NCBI RefSeq assembly: GCF_900637545.1
Contig: NZ_LR134376.1
Span: forward strand, 1,197,001-1,261,000
Direction: 5' to 3'
DNA: 64,000 bases
DNA from: Aeromonas encheleia
GTDB taxonomy: Bacteria > Pseudomonadota > Gammaproteobacteria > Enterobacterales > Aeromonadaceae
Shown: in pieces, positions 1 through 8,608 of the stretch
Layout: each line of letters starts with the position of its first letter
Position numbering within the stretch: the first letter of the stretch is position 1
Notes under the pieces: generated by a model
Told to the model about the DNA's origin: nothing
The model's database searches: none
The model's input: only the letters and a program-made list of their open reading frames with translations
Translations under genes and position numbers: made by a program

Positions 1-879
1 GATCAGGCGCGGGAGGTGGGCATGGCCGAGGTCTCCCTCATTCCGGAGTCCCGCCTGCTTGGCAAGAGCATCCGAGAGGTGGCGTTTCGTTCTCACTATG
101 GCCTGAGCGTGGTGGGGATCCGCCGCCACGGCGAGGCGCTGACCGGCAAGCTGGTGGACGATCCGCTGCAGATGGGGGACTGCCTGCTGGTGGTGGGTAA
201 CTGGAGCCTTATTCGCCAGCTGCAGACCCGCAGCCGCGACTTCCTGCTGCTCGGCCTGCCGGCGGAGGTGGACGAGATGGCGCCGGCCCGCAGCCAGGCC
301 ATTCACGCCCTGATCTGCCTCGGCGTCATGATCGCGCTGATGGTGACGGATCCCGTGCCCAACGTCATAGCGGCGCTCATCGCCTGCCTGCTGATGGGCA
401 AGTTCCGCTGCATCGACATGGAGAGCGCCTACAAGTCCATCCACTGGCCGACCCTGATCCTGATCGTCGGCATGCTACCCTTCGCCCTGGCGCTGCAGAA
501 GACCGGCGGGGTGGATCTCATCGTCGGTGGCCTGATGGCCGCGGTGGGGGACATGGGCCCTAGGGTGATGCTGGCCAGCCTGTTCGTGCTCTGTGCGGTG
601 ATCGGGCTCTTCATCTCCAACACCGCCACCGCGGTGCTGATGGCGCCCATCGCGCTTGGCACGGCCCACCAGATGGGGATCTCGCCCTATCCCTTCGCCA
701 TGACCATCGCCATCGCCGCCTCGGCGGCCTTCATGACGCCGGTCTCGTCACCGGTCAACACCCTGGTGCTGGGCCCCGGCAACTACAGGTTCGTGGACTT
801 CGTGCGAATAGGGGTGCCCTTCACCCTGCTGGTGATGGTGGTGAGCGTCATCGCCATTCCCTGGTTCTTCCCGTTCTGA
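1..879 (+). CDS. SLC13-family anion permease with RCK_C (TrkA-C) domain, 3' part
   Basis: The reading frame is open from the first base, so the 5' end lies outside the window; 292 codons are visible. The first ~85 residues look like a TrkA-C (RCK_C) regulatory domain (motif [12 protein letters not shown] followed by GDCLLVVG). After it come about six hydrophobic segments and the SLC13/DASS-like stretch [13 protein letters not shown] followed by [14 protein letters not shown]. An insertion of RCK_C domains in the middle of the permease is typical of SLC13/CitT-like transporters for dicarboxylates, sulfate or similar anions. The substrate cannot be told from the sequence. No clear terminator follows; the next genes face the other way. 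Confidence 0.85.
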   Translation, partial: DQAREVGMAEVSLIPESRLLGKSIREVAFRSHYGLSVVGIRRHGEALTGKLVDDPLQMGDCLLVVGNWSLIRQLQTRSRDFLLLGLPAEVDEMAPARSQAIHALICLGVMIALMVTDPVPNVIAALIACLLMGKFRCIDMESAYKSIHWPTLILIVGMLPFALALQKTGGVDLIVGGLMAAVGDMGPRVMLASLFVLCAVIGLFISNTATAVLMAPIALGTAHQMGISPYPFAMTIAIAASAAFMTPVSSPVNTLVLGPGNYRFVDFVRIGVPFTLLVMVVSVIAIPWFFPF

Positions 880-1022
880 GCGGGGAGAAGAGACAAGCGG
901 CCTGGGGGCAGCTTTTTTGTGGCCAGCCATCCTGGGCTGGCGGGATGATGATCCGGATCAGACAAGATGGTGAGCAGGGAGAGAAGGCGGGCAAGAGAGG
1001 AGAAAGGGTAAATCGCGGGCAC

Positions 1023-1044
1023 AAAAAAACCAGCCTGAGCTGGT
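1023..1044 (-). terminator. Terminator of the Met/Gln/Leu tRNA operon
   Basis: Read on the minus strand, ACCAGC-CTCA-style hairpin (arms 1029-1034 and 1039-1044) is followed by seven T. It lies 21 bp past the last tRNA (Leu) and ends that operon. Confidence 0.8.
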
Positions 1045-1064
1045 CTGTTTGGTACTGCTATTAA

Positions 1065-1148
1065 TGGTGCGGAAGGAGAGACTCGAACTCTCACGCCTAG
1101 GGCGCCAGAACCTAAATCTGGTGCGTCTACCAATTTCGCCACTTCCGC
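1065..1148 (-). tRNA. tRNA-Leu(UAG)
   Basis: The 84-nt sequence on the minus strand starts GCGGAAGTGG, has a long variable arm typical of a class II tRNA, a TAG anticodon between CCAGA and TCTGG stem arms, a GTTCGAGTC T-loop and an encoded CCA end. It is the last gene of the tRNA operon. Confidence 0.95.
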
Positions 1149-1156
1149 AATATTAA

Positions 1157-1233
1157 TGGTGGCTATGACGGGATTCGAACCTGTGACCCTCGCATTATGA
1201 GTGCGATGCTCTAACCAACTGAGCTACATAGCC
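1157..1233 (-). tRNA. tRNA-Met(CAU), elongator
   Basis: The 77-nt gene begins GGCTATGTAGCTCAG, has a CAT anticodon in loop CTCATAA and an encoded CCA. It resembles E. coli metT/metU (elongator Met) rather than initiator tRNA, because the acceptor stem starts with a G-C pair. It is identical to the copies at 1482 and 1909. Confidence 0.93.
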
Positions 1234-1268
1234 GTCTTGTATGCGACAGAGTCGTGTACAAGTAAAAA

Positions 1269-1343
1269 TGGCTGGGGTACTAGGATTCGAACCTAGGGAT
1301 GGCGAGATCAAAACCCGCTGCCTTACCGCTTGGCGATACCCCA
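1269..1343 (-). tRNA. tRNA-Gln(UUG)
   Basis: The 75-nt gene begins TGGGGTATCGCCAAGCGG, the usual glutamine acceptor and D-arm, with loop TTTTGAT (anticodon TTG), GTTCGAATC T-loop and encoded CCA. Confidence 0.95.
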
Positions 1344-1389
1344 ACAGTGCCCTTCAACAACACGAATGCTGGCAAAGAACGTTCAAAAA

Positions 1390-1464
1390 TGGCTGGGGTA
1401 CTAGGATTCGAACCTAGGGATGGCGAGATCAAAACCCGCTGCCTTACCGCTTGGCGATACCCCA
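1390..1464 (-). tRNA. tRNA-Gln(UUG)
   Basis: Sequence identical to the tRNA-Gln at 1269-1343, including the encoded CCA. It occupies the position in the duplicated block that in the other block is filled by the decayed tRNA at 1715-1795. Confidence 0.95.
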
Positions 1465-1481
1465 ACTGAACAACTTTTAAA

Positions 1482-1558
1482 TGGTGGCTATGACGGGATT
1501 CGAACCTGTGACCCTCGCATTATGAGTGCGATGCTCTAACCAACTGAGCTACATAGCC
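1482..1558 (-). tRNA. tRNA-Met(CAU), elongator
   Basis: Identical to the tRNA-Met at 1157-1233; together with the spacer that follows it, it is the start of the second copy of a 325-bp-period duplication. Confidence 0.93.
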
Positions 1559-1593
1559 GTCTTGTATGCGACAAGGTCGTGTACAAGTAAAAA

Positions 1594-1668
1594 TGGCTGG
1601 GGTACTAGGATTCGAACCTAGGGATGGCGAGATCAAAACCCGCTGCCTTACCGCTTGGCGATACCCCA
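1594..1668 (-). tRNA. tRNA-Gln(UUG)
   Basis: Identical to the other glutamine tRNAs of the cluster, with TTG anticodon and encoded CCA. Confidence 0.95.
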
Positions 1669-1714
1669 ACAGTGCCCTTCAACAACACGAGTGCCGGCAA
1701 AGAACGTTCAAAAA

Positions 1715-1795
1715 TGGCTGTGGTTCTAGGATTTGTACCTAGGCACATTGACGAGATCAAAATCTCTCAATGCTTTCCTCAGCTTGCTACCGACA
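1715..1795 (-). pseudogene. Decayed tRNA-Gln-like sequence
   Basis: On the minus strand this 81-nt stretch ends ACCACAGCCA and keeps a TTTTGAT loop like tRNA-Gln(UUG) and a T-stem CCTAG/CTAGG. However, the T-loop reads TACAAAT instead of TTCGAAT, the acceptor arms TGTCGGT/AACCACA have two mismatches, the D-arm is not canonical, and the anticodon stem would close to a 4-nt loop (GAGAT/ATCTC). It sits where the duplicated block predicts a tRNA-Gln, so I read it as a degenerate copy. A modified but still transcribed tRNA-like RNA is the alternative. Confidence 0.75.
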
Positions 1796-1820
1796 GATGA
1801 ACATCGATAACCAAAAATAA

Positions 1821-1895
1821 TGGCTGGGGTACTAGGATTCGAACCTAGGGATGGCGAGATCAAAACCCGCTGCCTTACCGCTTGGCGATACCCCA
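1821..1895 (-). tRNA. tRNA-Gln(UUG)
   Basis: Full-length 75-nt glutamine tRNA identical to the neighbours, TTG anticodon, encoded CCA. Confidence 0.95.
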
Positions 1896-1908
1896 ACTGA
1901 ACAATATA

Positions 1909-1985
1909 TGGTGGCTATGACGGGATTCGAACCTGTGACCCTCGCATTATGAGTGCGATGCTCTAACCAACTGAGCTACATAGCC
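1909..1985 (-). tRNA. tRNA-Met(CAU), elongator; first gene of the operon
   Basis: 77-nt elongator methionine tRNA identical to the two downstream copies. It is the promoter-proximal gene; the promoter at 2031-2059 lies about 45 bp upstream. Transcription order is Met, Gln, pseudo-Gln, Gln, Met, Gln, Gln, Met, Leu, comparable to the E. coli metT-leuW-gln-met-gln operon. Confidence 0.93.
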
Positions 1986-2030
1986 AACCTTGCTTCCAGT
2001 GAGTCGTTGCCTCGTCACTGTGCGGCCGGA

Positions 2031-2059
2031 ATTATGCGTATCTGGCTCTGGGGCGTCAA
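2031..2059 (-). promoter_or_regulatory. Sigma-70 promoter of the tRNA operon
   Basis: On the minus strand TTGACG (2054-2059) and CATAAT (2031-2036) are separated by exactly 17 bp. The -10 is followed by a G+C-rich discriminator (TCCGGCCGC), as expected for a stringently controlled stable-RNA promoter. Confidence 0.8.
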
Positions 2060-2186
2060 CCCTTTTTTTGCCAGAAAAACCGAATTTGGGTGCGTTTGGC
2101 GAGTTATTGGACGCTGTCGTGCAAAAGCCCAACAATCTGGTTTTTTTTACGACATTTGCCAGCAGATCTGCAACAGATACCCAGTA

Positions 2187-2213
2187 GAAAGAGGCCAGCA
2201 AATGCTGGCCTCT
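2187..2213 (-). terminator. Terminator of the pth-ychF operon
   Basis: A 10-bp perfect stem (AGAGGCCAGC / GCTGGCCTCT, 4-nt loop) directly follows the ychF stop codon on the minus strand and is followed by TTTCT. Confidence 0.75.
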
Positions 2214-2220
2214 CATGGGG

Positions 2221-3312
2221 TTAGACGTTGAACAGGAAGTTCATGATATCGCCATCTTTGACGATGTAGTCTTTCCCTTCGGCGCGCATCTTGCCCGCTT
2301 CCTTGGCACCTTGCTCACCCTTGTAGGTGATAAAGTCGTCGAAGGCGATGGTCTGTGCGCGAATAAAGCCTTTTTCGAAGTCGGTGTGGATCTTGCCGGC
2401 CGCCTGCGGGGCGGTGGCACCGACCGGAATGGTCCAGGCGCGCACTTCCTTCACCCCGGCGGTGAAGTAGGTCTGCAGGTTCAGCAGCTCGTAACCGGAG
2501 CGGATCACCCGGTTCAGGCCCGGCTCTTCGATGCCCAGATCGGCCATGAACTCGGCGCGGTCGGCGTCGTCCAGCTCGGCGATGTCCGCCTCGATGGCGC
2601 AGCAGACCACGACCACCACGGCGTTCTCGGCGGCGGCGATTTCACGCACCTTGTCGAGGAAGGGGTTGTTGTCGAAGCCGTCTTCCGCCACGTTGGCGAT
2701 GTACATGGTGGGCTTGAGGGTCAGGAAGTTGAGGTGGGCAACGGCCGCCAGCTCTTCCTTGTCCAGCTTCATGCCACGGATCATCTGACCCTCTTCCAGC
2801 ACAACCCGAATTTTTTCCAGGGTCTCCACTTCCAGCTTGGCATCCTTGTCGCCGCCCTTGGCGCGCTTGGACTGGCGGTGGATGGCGCGCTCGCAGGCGT
2901 CCAGATCCGACAGCGCCAGCTCGGTGTTGATCACCTCGATGTCGTCGGCCGGGGAGACCTTGCCCGCCACGTGGATGATGTTGTCATCCTCGAAGCAGCG
3001 CACCACGTGGCCGATGGCCTCGGTCTCGCGGATGTTGGCCAGGAACTGGTTGCCCAGGCCCTCACCCTTGGAGGCGCCTGCCACCAGGCCGGCGATGTCG
3101 ACGAATTCCATGGTGGTCGGCACCACGCGCTGCGGATTGATGATGGCAGCGAGCTGGTCGAGACGCGGATCCGGCATGGGGACCACACCCGTGTTCGGCT
3201 CAATGGTGCAGAACGGGAAGTTGGCGGCTTCGATGCCGGCCTTGGTCAGCGCATTGAACAGGGTGGATTTGCCTACATTGGGCAGGCCCACGATACCGCA
3301 TTTAAAACCCAT
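2221..3312 (-). CDS. ychF: Redox-regulated ribosome-associated ATPase YchF
   Basis: This 363-residue protein has the full length of the YchF/OLA1 family of Obg-related P-loop proteins. The N-terminus holds the Walker A motif [15 protein letters not shown]. The G4 position reads NVAED rather than NKxD, as in members that prefer ATP over GTP. The C-terminus has the TGS-like domain ending [16 protein letters not shown]. It binds ribosomes and is linked to oxidative stress responses in E. coli. It lies downstream of pth, the conserved pairing in many gammaproteobacteria, but here a MITE-like repeat of ~140 bp separates the two genes. Confidence 0.96.
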   Translation of the reverse strand: MGFKCGIVGLPNVGKSTLFNALTKAGIEAANFPFCTIEPNTGVVPMPDPRLDQLAAIINPQRVVPTTMEFVDIAGLVAGASKGEGLGNQFLANIRETEAIGHVVRCFEDDNIIHVAGKVSPADDIEVINTELALSDLDACERAIHRQSKRAKGGDKDAKLEVETLEKIRVVLEEGQMIRGMKLDKEELAAVAHLNFLTLKPTMYIANVAEDGFDNNPFLDKVREIAAAENAVVVVVCCAIEADIAELDDADRAEFMADLGIEEPGLNRVIRSGYELLNLQTYFTAGVKEVRAWTIPVGATAPQAAGKIHTDFEKGFIRAQTIAFDDFITYKGEQGAKEAGKMRAEGKDYIVKDGDIMNFLFNV

Positions 3313-3352
3313 GGATTGTTACCTTACGTGATGGATGCTGTGTGAGGGCCGC

Positions 3353-3495
3353 CGAACCAGCTCACGCTCTTACTGCGAGGCTGTGATCAAGGCTCATGTG
3401 CTGCTCGGAATCCTCACGTATACCTATACGCTCCGGTTCCTGTGCTGCGCTTCGCCTTGCTGACAACCTCTCGTTACAGAGAGTGACCAGATTCT
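3353..3495. repeat. MITE-like palindromic element, diverged copy A
   Basis: The ~141-bp sequence shares long blocks with 57229-57386, e.g. GTGATCAAGGCTCATGTGCT and CTATACGCTCCGGTTCCTG. Its ends form an imperfect terminal inverted repeat (GAACCAGCTCACGCTCT against AGAGAGTGACCAGATTC, 13 of 17 pairs). It lies between pth and ychF, so it would be transcribed as a folded RNA in that operon. There is no coding capacity. Confidence 0.75.
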
Positions 3496-3546
3496 TAGGC
3501 AGCCCTGTCATATTGTGCGAGCCTGACCCAGGTCAGGCATCTGTAT

Positions 3547-4158
3547 TCAGACTTTCTCGGCCTTGAAGCTGTGCAGCCGGTTCATGGCCTTGGTCATGTC
3601 CTGCTTGAACAGGATGTCGGTGGCGCGCAAGGACTCATCCAGTGCGGCCTCGATCAGGCTCTGTTCACTGCTGGGCGCCTTGGTCAGCACGAAGCTGGCG
3701 ACCAGCTCCTTGGCACCGGGATGGCCGATGCCGAGGCGCAGCCGGAAGAAGTTATTGTTGTTGCCCATCCTGGCGATGATGTCCTTGAGGCCATTGTGGC
3801 CACCGTGACCGCCGCCCTGCTTGAACTTGGCGATGCCGGGGGGCAGGTCCAGTTCGTCGTGGGCCACCAGCATCTCTTCCGGCGCTATCTGGTAAAACCG
3901 GGCGAGCGCCGCCACGGCCTTGCCGGAGAGGTTCATGTAGGTGTTCGGGATGAGCAGCCGCACATCCTGCCCCTCGACCAGGAAGCGGGCGGTGTGGCCG
4001 AAGAACTTGGGCTCTTCACGCAGGCTGACATTGTGCCAGCGGGCCAGTTGCTCCACATACCAGGCGCCCGCATTGTGACGGGTCTTGGCATATTCGGGGC
4101 CGGGATTACCCAGCCCGACAATCAGTTTGATTTGACTTGTCACGCTTGATGTCTTCAC
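3547..4158 (-). CDS. pth: Peptidyl-tRNA hydrolase
   Basis: Pth releases tRNA from peptidyl-tRNAs that drop off the ribosome. The protein shows the family signature [20 protein letters not shown] with the catalytic His, plus HDELDLPPG and [12 protein letters not shown]. The frame opens at a GTG at 4158 (203 aa); a second in-frame GTG at 4142 would give a protein nearer the E. coli length of 194. Neither has a strong ribosome binding site, so the start is uncertain. ychF follows in the same direction. Confidence 0.95.
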   Translation of the reverse strand: MKTSSVTSQIKLIVGLGNPGPEYAKTRHNAGAWYVEQLARWHNVSLREEPKFFGHTARFLVEGQDVRLLIPNTYMNLSGKAVAALARFYQIAPEEMLVAHDELDLPPGIAKFKQGGGHGGHNGLKDIIARMGNNNNFFRLRLGIGHPGAKELVASFVLTKAPSSEQSLIEAALDESLRATDILFKQDMTKAMNRLHSFKAEKV

Positions 4159-4284
4159 TCGCTGCTTGCCGTGGACAGATGGCCCAGGGCAATGGGACGC
4201 AATATTCTAGCCGCCGACTGGCGATCACTCAACCAAAGCTCGGCAACCGGTGGGAATAACACCGCAATGGGTCGTCAACGGCCG

Positions 4285-4315
4285 CAAAAAACGGGCCTCG
4301 CCCCGGCCCGTTTTT
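4285..4315. terminator. Bidirectional terminator downstream of the 5'-nucleotidase gene
   Basis: AAAAACGGGCC, a short loop, and GGCCCGTTTTT form a hairpin with A-run and T-run on either side, located 25 bp past the stop codon of the minus-strand nucleotidase gene. Confidence 0.85.
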
Positions 4316-4340
4316 GCCCTGTGTCGTGGCCGGTGCCTGC

Positions 4341-6326
4341 TTATCTGGCCCGCAGCAGGGTGACGACGGGCTCACTCAGGGCGGTCAGGGTCGGGCGCTG
4401 CTCCTTTATGTACTGCACGAAGGAGGCCGCATCTGTGCCGCAGTTGACGGTCTCGGCCTGGCAGTCGAGCGCTTGGCCAGGTGCGTAACGGGCGCTCAGC
4501 TGATTGCCCTGTTGCACCACCTGCAGGACCGGGAAGGCGGTCAGCTGGCCCGCCACCCAGGCAAGATCCACCCGCTCGGCCCGCAGCTGCTGGGCACGGG
4601 CCAGTGCCTGCCAGCCGTCGTTGCCGTTGGCGCTGTAGGCATTCATCACCACCCGGTAGCGCCGCTCATCGACCAGATCCTGCCATTGCCCCTCGGCCGT
4701 CTGCCATTGCAGCCGGGTCAGGGAGCCGCTCTTGCCCGACACTGTCTCGGTGAAGCGGTAGCGCAGGTGGCCGCCATAGGGGAACTTGCCGGCGTGGGCG
4801 CCGGCGGGCAGGGTGGCGGTGATGGTCTCGGTCAGCAGGGCCCGCACCTCGGCGCCGCTCAGGGTCAGCACGGCGAGCTGATTCTTGAACGGCAGCAGGC
4901 TGAGGGCCGGCTCCCCTTCGCGCAGCTCACCGGCGGGCAGATCGGCGCGCACGCCTCCCACCGCCAGCAGGGCGAAGTCGACCGGGCCGCCGGTCAGGGC
5001 CTGCACCGCCGGGCGGTTGGCCCAATAGTATTGACCCTCGGCCACCAGGGGGGCGACGGCGGAGCCGTGACTGTCGCTGCCATTGTCACCGGGGCGACGG
5101 GCATTTTGCAGCGGCGCCGGCAGGGTGGCGATGACGGGGCCGAACGCCTGCTCGAGCGCCGGTTTGAAGTGGCTGTCGATGATGCCGCGCAGGCGCGGAT
5201 CTTCATCCACCGTCACCAGGTTGGGCTGGGCGTCGATGAACTTGCCGGCCTGCTGGCTGCGGGTCTTGTCCAGCGGCTGCTGGCGGGCCGGATCGGCGAA
5301 GAAGTCGCGACTGGCCAGCAGCCGGTTTTGGCCGTTGCAGGCGATGACGCGGCCTTGCGCGTCGAAGCTGAGGCGGGCGAGGCCGATGGCCTGGGCGTAG
5401 GCGCCGGCCTGCACCACGCAGGTCAGGCCGACGCCGTCCGGGTTGGTGACCAGCGCCGCGTATTCCCCGGTCTTGCCCCAGCCGATGTTGCCAAAGTCGC
5501 CGAGCAGGCTGTGGGAGTGGCCGCCGACGATGGCGTCCAGCCCGTTCACCTCGGCCGCCAGCGCCAGATCGCGCTGGTTGCCGATGTGAGTCAGGGCGAT
5601 GATGTGGTTGATCCCTCTCTGCTGCAGCAGGTCGACCGTGGCCTGGGCCGCGTCGACCTCCTTGCGAAAGCGCAGCTTGCCGACGTTGGGGGAGATGTTG
5701 GCCATGTCTTCCAGCACCAGCCCCATGACGGCGACCAGCGGTTTGTCTGCGGGCAGGTGGCTGAGATCGGTGAGCGGGATCTTCTGGTTGCCATCGAAGG
5801 CATAGACCACGAACGGCTTGAGGTTGCGGGCCTGGCTCAGATCCGGATCCGCACTGGCATCCAGGTTGGCGGCCAGCACCGGGAAGTTCACCCCCTCGAT
5901 GAAGCGGGCCAGCTTCTGGCTGTCGAGATCGAACTCGTGATTGCCGAGCGCCATGGCATCGAAGCCGAACTGGCTCAGCAGCTCGGCGTTGGCCATCCCC
6001 TCGTTGAGCTTGAAGTAACCGCTGCCCTGCCAGGCGTCGCCCCCGTGCAGCAGCAACAGCGGCTGATTCTTGGTGAGCGCCTCCGCCTGGTAGGCCTTCG
6101 CCATGGTCAGCAACCGGGGGTAGCCGCCGAAGCGGCTGTAGAGGGTATCCGTACTCTCCTTGCCAAAGATGGCTCCCTTCAGCTCGGCATTGACCGGGTC
6201 GAATTGGGAGTGGGTGTCGTTCATGTGCGCCAGGGTCAGCGTGAAGGGGGCGCTCTCTTTGCCGGGCAGGCAGGCGGCGAGCAGAGTGCAGAGGGGGAGG
6301 AGTAGCAGGAGACGCGAGCACTTCAT
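4341..6326 (-). CDS. Lipoprotein 5'-nucleotidase / UDP-sugar hydrolase (UshA/NadN family)
   Basis: The 661-residue product starts with a lipoprotein signal (lipobox LAAC, lipidated Cys19), so it should be anchored in the envelope. The metallophosphatase motifs are present in order: AHMNDTHSQFDP, GGDAWQGSG, GNHEFD, THIGNQRD and GGHSHS. The C-terminal half matches the 5'-nucleotidase substrate-binding domain (GNDGWQALARAQ region). Such enzymes release nucleosides and phosphate from extracellular nucleotides, UDP-sugars or NAD; the exact substrate is not evident. It is transcribed alone between prs and pth. It lacks a close E. coli positional counterpart, and a cytoplasmic form is unlikely given the signal. 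Confidence 0.9.
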   Translation of the reverse strand: MKCSRLLLLLPLCTLLAACLPGKESAPFTLTLAHMNDTHSQFDPVNAELKGAIFGKESTDTLYSRFGGYPRLLTMAKAYQAEALTKNQPLLLLHGGDAWQGSGYFKLNEGMANAELLSQFGFDAMALGNHEFDLDSQKLARFIEGVNFPVLAANLDASADPDLSQARNLKPFVVYAFDGNQKIPLTDLSHLPADKPLVAVMGLVLEDMANISPNVGKLRFRKEVDAAQATVDLLQQRGINHIIALTHIGNQRDLALAAEVNGLDAIVGGHSHSLLGDFGNIGWGKTGEYAALVTNPDGVGLTCVVQAGAYAQAIGLARLSFDAQGRVIACNGQNRLLASRDFFADPARQQPLDKTRSQQAGKFIDAQPNLVTVDEDPRLRGIIDSHFKPALEQAFGPVIATLPAPLQNARRPGDNGSDSHGSAVAPLVAEGQYYWANRPAVQALTGGPVDFALLAVGGVRADLPAGELREGEPALSLLPFKNQLAVLTLSGAEVRALLTETITATLPAGAHAGKFPYGGHLRYRFTETVSGKSGSLTRLQWQTAEGQWQDLVDERRYRVVMNAYSANGNDGWQALARAQQLRAERVDLAWVAGQLTAFPVLQVVQQGNQLSARYAPGQALDCQAETVNCGTDAASFVQYIKEQRPTLTALSEPVVTLLRAR

Positions 6327-6373
6327 GGGAAATCCTTAACCTGTCGGGGCAGGGCAATACCGTACTGGGCTAG

Positions 6374-6402
6374 AAAAACAAAAACCGCCAGTCGGCGGTT
6401 TT
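6374..6402 (-). terminator. prs terminator
   Basis: AAAACCGCC / GGCGGTTTT stem with loop AGTC, 17 bp past the prs stop; on the minus strand it is followed by TTTTTGTTTTT-like sequence. Confidence 0.85.
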
Positions 6403-6419
6403 TGTTACAACAGGGTCTA

Positions 6420-7367
6420 TCAATGCTCGAACATGGCAGAGATGGACTCTTCGTTGCTGATCCGGCGGATGGCTTCGGCCAGCACGGTGGACAGGGTCAG
6501 CTGCTTGACCTTGCCGATCGCCTTCATCTCCGCGGTGAGCGGGATGGAGTCGGTGATGATCAGCTCGTCGATGACCGAGTTCTTGATGTTTTCCACGGCG
6601 GTGCCGGAGAAGACAGGGTGAGTCGCATAGGCGAACACACGCTTGGCGCCACGCTCTTTCAGCGCTTCGGCCGCCTTGCACAGGGTGCCGCCGGTATCGA
6701 TCATGTCGTCGACGATGACGCAGTCACGGCCAGCCACGTCGCCGATCAGGTGCATGACCTGGGAGACGTTCGGGCGGGGACGACGCTTGTCGATGATGGC
6801 GATGTCGGTGTCGTCCAGCAGCTTGGCGATGGCACGGGCACGCACCACGCCGCCGATGTCCGGCGATACAACCACGGGGGATTCGAGGTTCTTGGACAGC
6901 ATGTCTTCCAGCAGCACAGGGCTGCCGAACACGTTATCCACCGGGACGTCGAAGAAGCCCTGGATCTGCTCGGCATGCAGGTCAACGGTCAGCACACGGT
7001 CCACACCCACGCTGGAGAGGAAGTCGGCGACGACCTTGGCGGTGATGGGCACACGGGCGGAGCGGACGCGGCGGTCCTGACGGGCATAACCAAAGTAGGG
7101 GATAACGGCAGTAATACGGCCAGCTGAAGCACGACGCAGTGCATCCACCATGACGATCAATTCCATCAAATTGTCGTTGGTCGGGGCACAGGTGGATTGA
7201 ATGATGAAGATATCGCCACCACGTACATTCTCATTGATCTGTACGCTGATCTCGCCGTCGCTAAAGCGACCTACGGCAGCATTGCCGAGTTTGATAAACA
7301 GGCGATCTGCGATCTTCTGGGCTAGTTCCGGCGTTGCGTTACCAGCAAACAGCTTCATGTCAGGCAC
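6420..7367 (-). CDS. prs: Ribose-phosphate pyrophosphokinase (PRPP synthetase)
   Basis: The enzyme makes PRPP from ribose 5-phosphate and ATP for purine, pyrimidine, His, Trp and NAD synthesis. The 315-residue product matches E. coli Prs along its length, with FGYARQDR, the PRPP-binding motif [13 protein letters not shown] and the conserved C-terminus [16 protein letters not shown] start at GTG 7367 (VPDMKLFAG) because it gives the family length and has GAGG nine bases upstream; the frame stays open 23 codons further up, which is probably chance. Upstream lie a ~270-bp leader and a tRNA-Gln gene. Confidence 0.97.
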   Translation of the reverse strand: MPDMKLFAGNATPELAQKIADRLFIKLGNAAVGRFSDGEISVQINENVRGGDIFIIQSTCAPTNDNLMELIVMVDALRRASAGRITAVIPYFGYARQDRRVRSARVPITAKVVADFLSSVGVDRVLTVDLHAEQIQGFFDVPVDNVFGSPVLLEDMLSKNLESPVVVSPDIGGVVRARAIAKLLDDTDIAIIDKRRPRPNVSQVMHLIGDVAGRDCVIVDDMIDTGGTLCKAAEALKERGAKRVFAYATHPVFSGTAVENIKNSVIDELIITDSIPLTAEMKAIGKVKQLTLSTVLAEAIRRISNEESISAMFEH

Positions 7368-7639
7368 GGTTTGAAACCTCGGGGTTGCATCCAGTATGTG
7401 GAGGGTCTGATTTAGACCCGTATCGTCTTTGGGCAAACGATTATCGCGTTGACGGGTCGGGCCACCCTAGGTTGCCACCGGCCAGGTGATGTCACAAGTC
7501 GACAGTTGCTGCATTTGCAGTTTCTTGTCTGTGGTGTCTTGCTGAGGTATCGAGGGATGAACCCGGACACAGGAATGAGATAGCCTCTTCACTGCTCCCC
7601 GGATCGTCATCGATATGCCCATCTCAATCACCAAGAGAA

Positions 7640-7714
7640 TGGCTGGGGTACTAGGATTCGAACCTAGGAATGGCGAGATCAAAACCCGCTGCCTTACCGC
7701 TTGGCGATACCCCA
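7640..7714 (-). tRNA. tRNA-Gln(UUG), overlapping the 3' end of ispE
   Basis: A 75-nt glutamine tRNA with TTG anticodon and encoded CCA; it differs from the cluster copies by one base in the T-stem region. Its first 21 nt are also the last codons and stop codon of ispE, so the tRNA must be cut out of a transcript that also carries ispE, or be made from its own promoter inside ispE. Confidence 0.95.
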
Positions 7715-8608
7715 ATCACTGACTTGTTGCAATGTGACGAAGAGTGGTGATATGTTCTCGCCCTTGGCGATAAACCCATCCCAGCCTTCCGGCACCCTTG
7801 CCAACACCTTCCGAGCAGCCACTTCGTCTTCAAATTGAGCAAAGACGCAGGCTCCAGTGCCCGTCATTCTTGACGGCGCGTATTCTAGCAACCAGCCGAG
7901 CGCATTGGCAACCTCGGGGTGGCGCTTTTTCACCAGCAATTCGCAATCGTTTTTCCACTCCCCCTCCAGCAGCCACTTTTTATCCAGCAAATCGGGCAAT
8001 GCCATCTTGGGTGTGGCTCTGGGCAGGTCCGGATCCTGGAACACGGCGGCCGTCGCCACGTGACAATCGGGCTTGAGCACCAGATACCAGGCGCTCGGCA
8101 GCTCGACCGGTTGCAGTCGCTCACCCACCCCCTCGGCGAAGGCGGCCCGGCCGCGCACGAACACCGGCACGTCGGCCCCGAGCTGCACCCCGAGATCCGC
8201 CAGCTCGTCTTCACTCAGACCCGCCTGCCAGAGGTGATTGAGCGCCACCAGGGTAGTGGCCGCATCCGAGGAGCCGCCGCCGATGCCGCCGCCCATGGGC
8301 AGGTTTTTTTCCAGCCGGATGTGGGCCCCCTGCGGGCTGGCTAACTTGTTTTGTAATAGCCGCGCTGCCCGGATGATGAGGTTCTGTTCATCGGGCACGC
8401 CGGGGATGGCCGGGCTCAGGGTGAGCAAGTCGGTGTCCGGCAGGGGATCGAACTCCAGCCAGTCGCCGTGACTGAGGAAGATGAACAGGGTCTGCAGCTC
8501 GTGATAGCCGTCCGGGCGACGGCCATTGATGTGTAGGAACAGGTTGAGCTTGGCCGGCGCGGGCCAGCGGATCGCCGTCGTCGACGGGCGCTTGTCAGCG
8601 GCGGCCAT
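7694..8608 (-). CDS. ispE: 4-diphosphocytidyl-2-C-methyl-D-erythritol kinase
   Basis: IspE phosphorylates CDP-ME in the non-mevalonate isoprenoid pathway. The N-terminus [24 protein letters not shown] and the GHMP-kinase ATP loop [14 protein letters not shown] are diagnostic. The chosen ATG (8608) overlaps the lolB stop codon as TGATG, implying translational coupling, and gives 304 aa; an ATG at 8626 would add six residues. The last codons WGIAKR and the stop are encoded within the tRNA-Gln gene on the same strand. This makes the C-terminus hostage to tRNA sequence constraint. Order lolB-ispE-prs is as in E. coli. Confidence 0.95.
   Translation of the reverse strand: MAAADKRPSTTAIRWPAPAKLNLFLHINGRRPDGYHELQTLFIFLSHGDWLEFDPLPDTDLLTLSPAIPGVPDEQNLIIRAARLLQNKLASPQGAHIRLEKNLPMGGGIGGGSSDAATTLVALNHLWQAGLSEDELADLGVQLGADVPVFVRGRAAFAEGVGERLQPVELPSAWYLVLKPDCHVATAAVFQDPDLPRATPKMALPDLLDKKWLLEGEWKNDCELLVKKRHPEVANALGWLLEYAPSRMTGTGACVFAQFEDEVAARKVLARVPEGWDGFIAKGENISPLFVTLQQVSDWGIAKR

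Larger units (their letters stand above)
1157..1714. repeat. Tandem duplication of a Met-Gln tRNA block (233 bp each, period 325 bp)
   Basis: Positions 1157-1389 and 1482-1714 are nearly identical, including both spacers (the one starting GTCTTGTATGCGACA and the one starting ACAGTGCCCTTCAACAACAC). Only a few spacer bases differ. This shows that the cluster grew by unequal crossing over. Confidence 0.85.

Noticed and set aside
4314..6305. Long open frame (663 codons) on the plus strand
   Set aside because: It is exactly antisense to the 5'-nucleotidase gene, has Gly/Gln/Ala/Val-rich composition typical of antisense frames in high-G+C genes, and no family resemblance.
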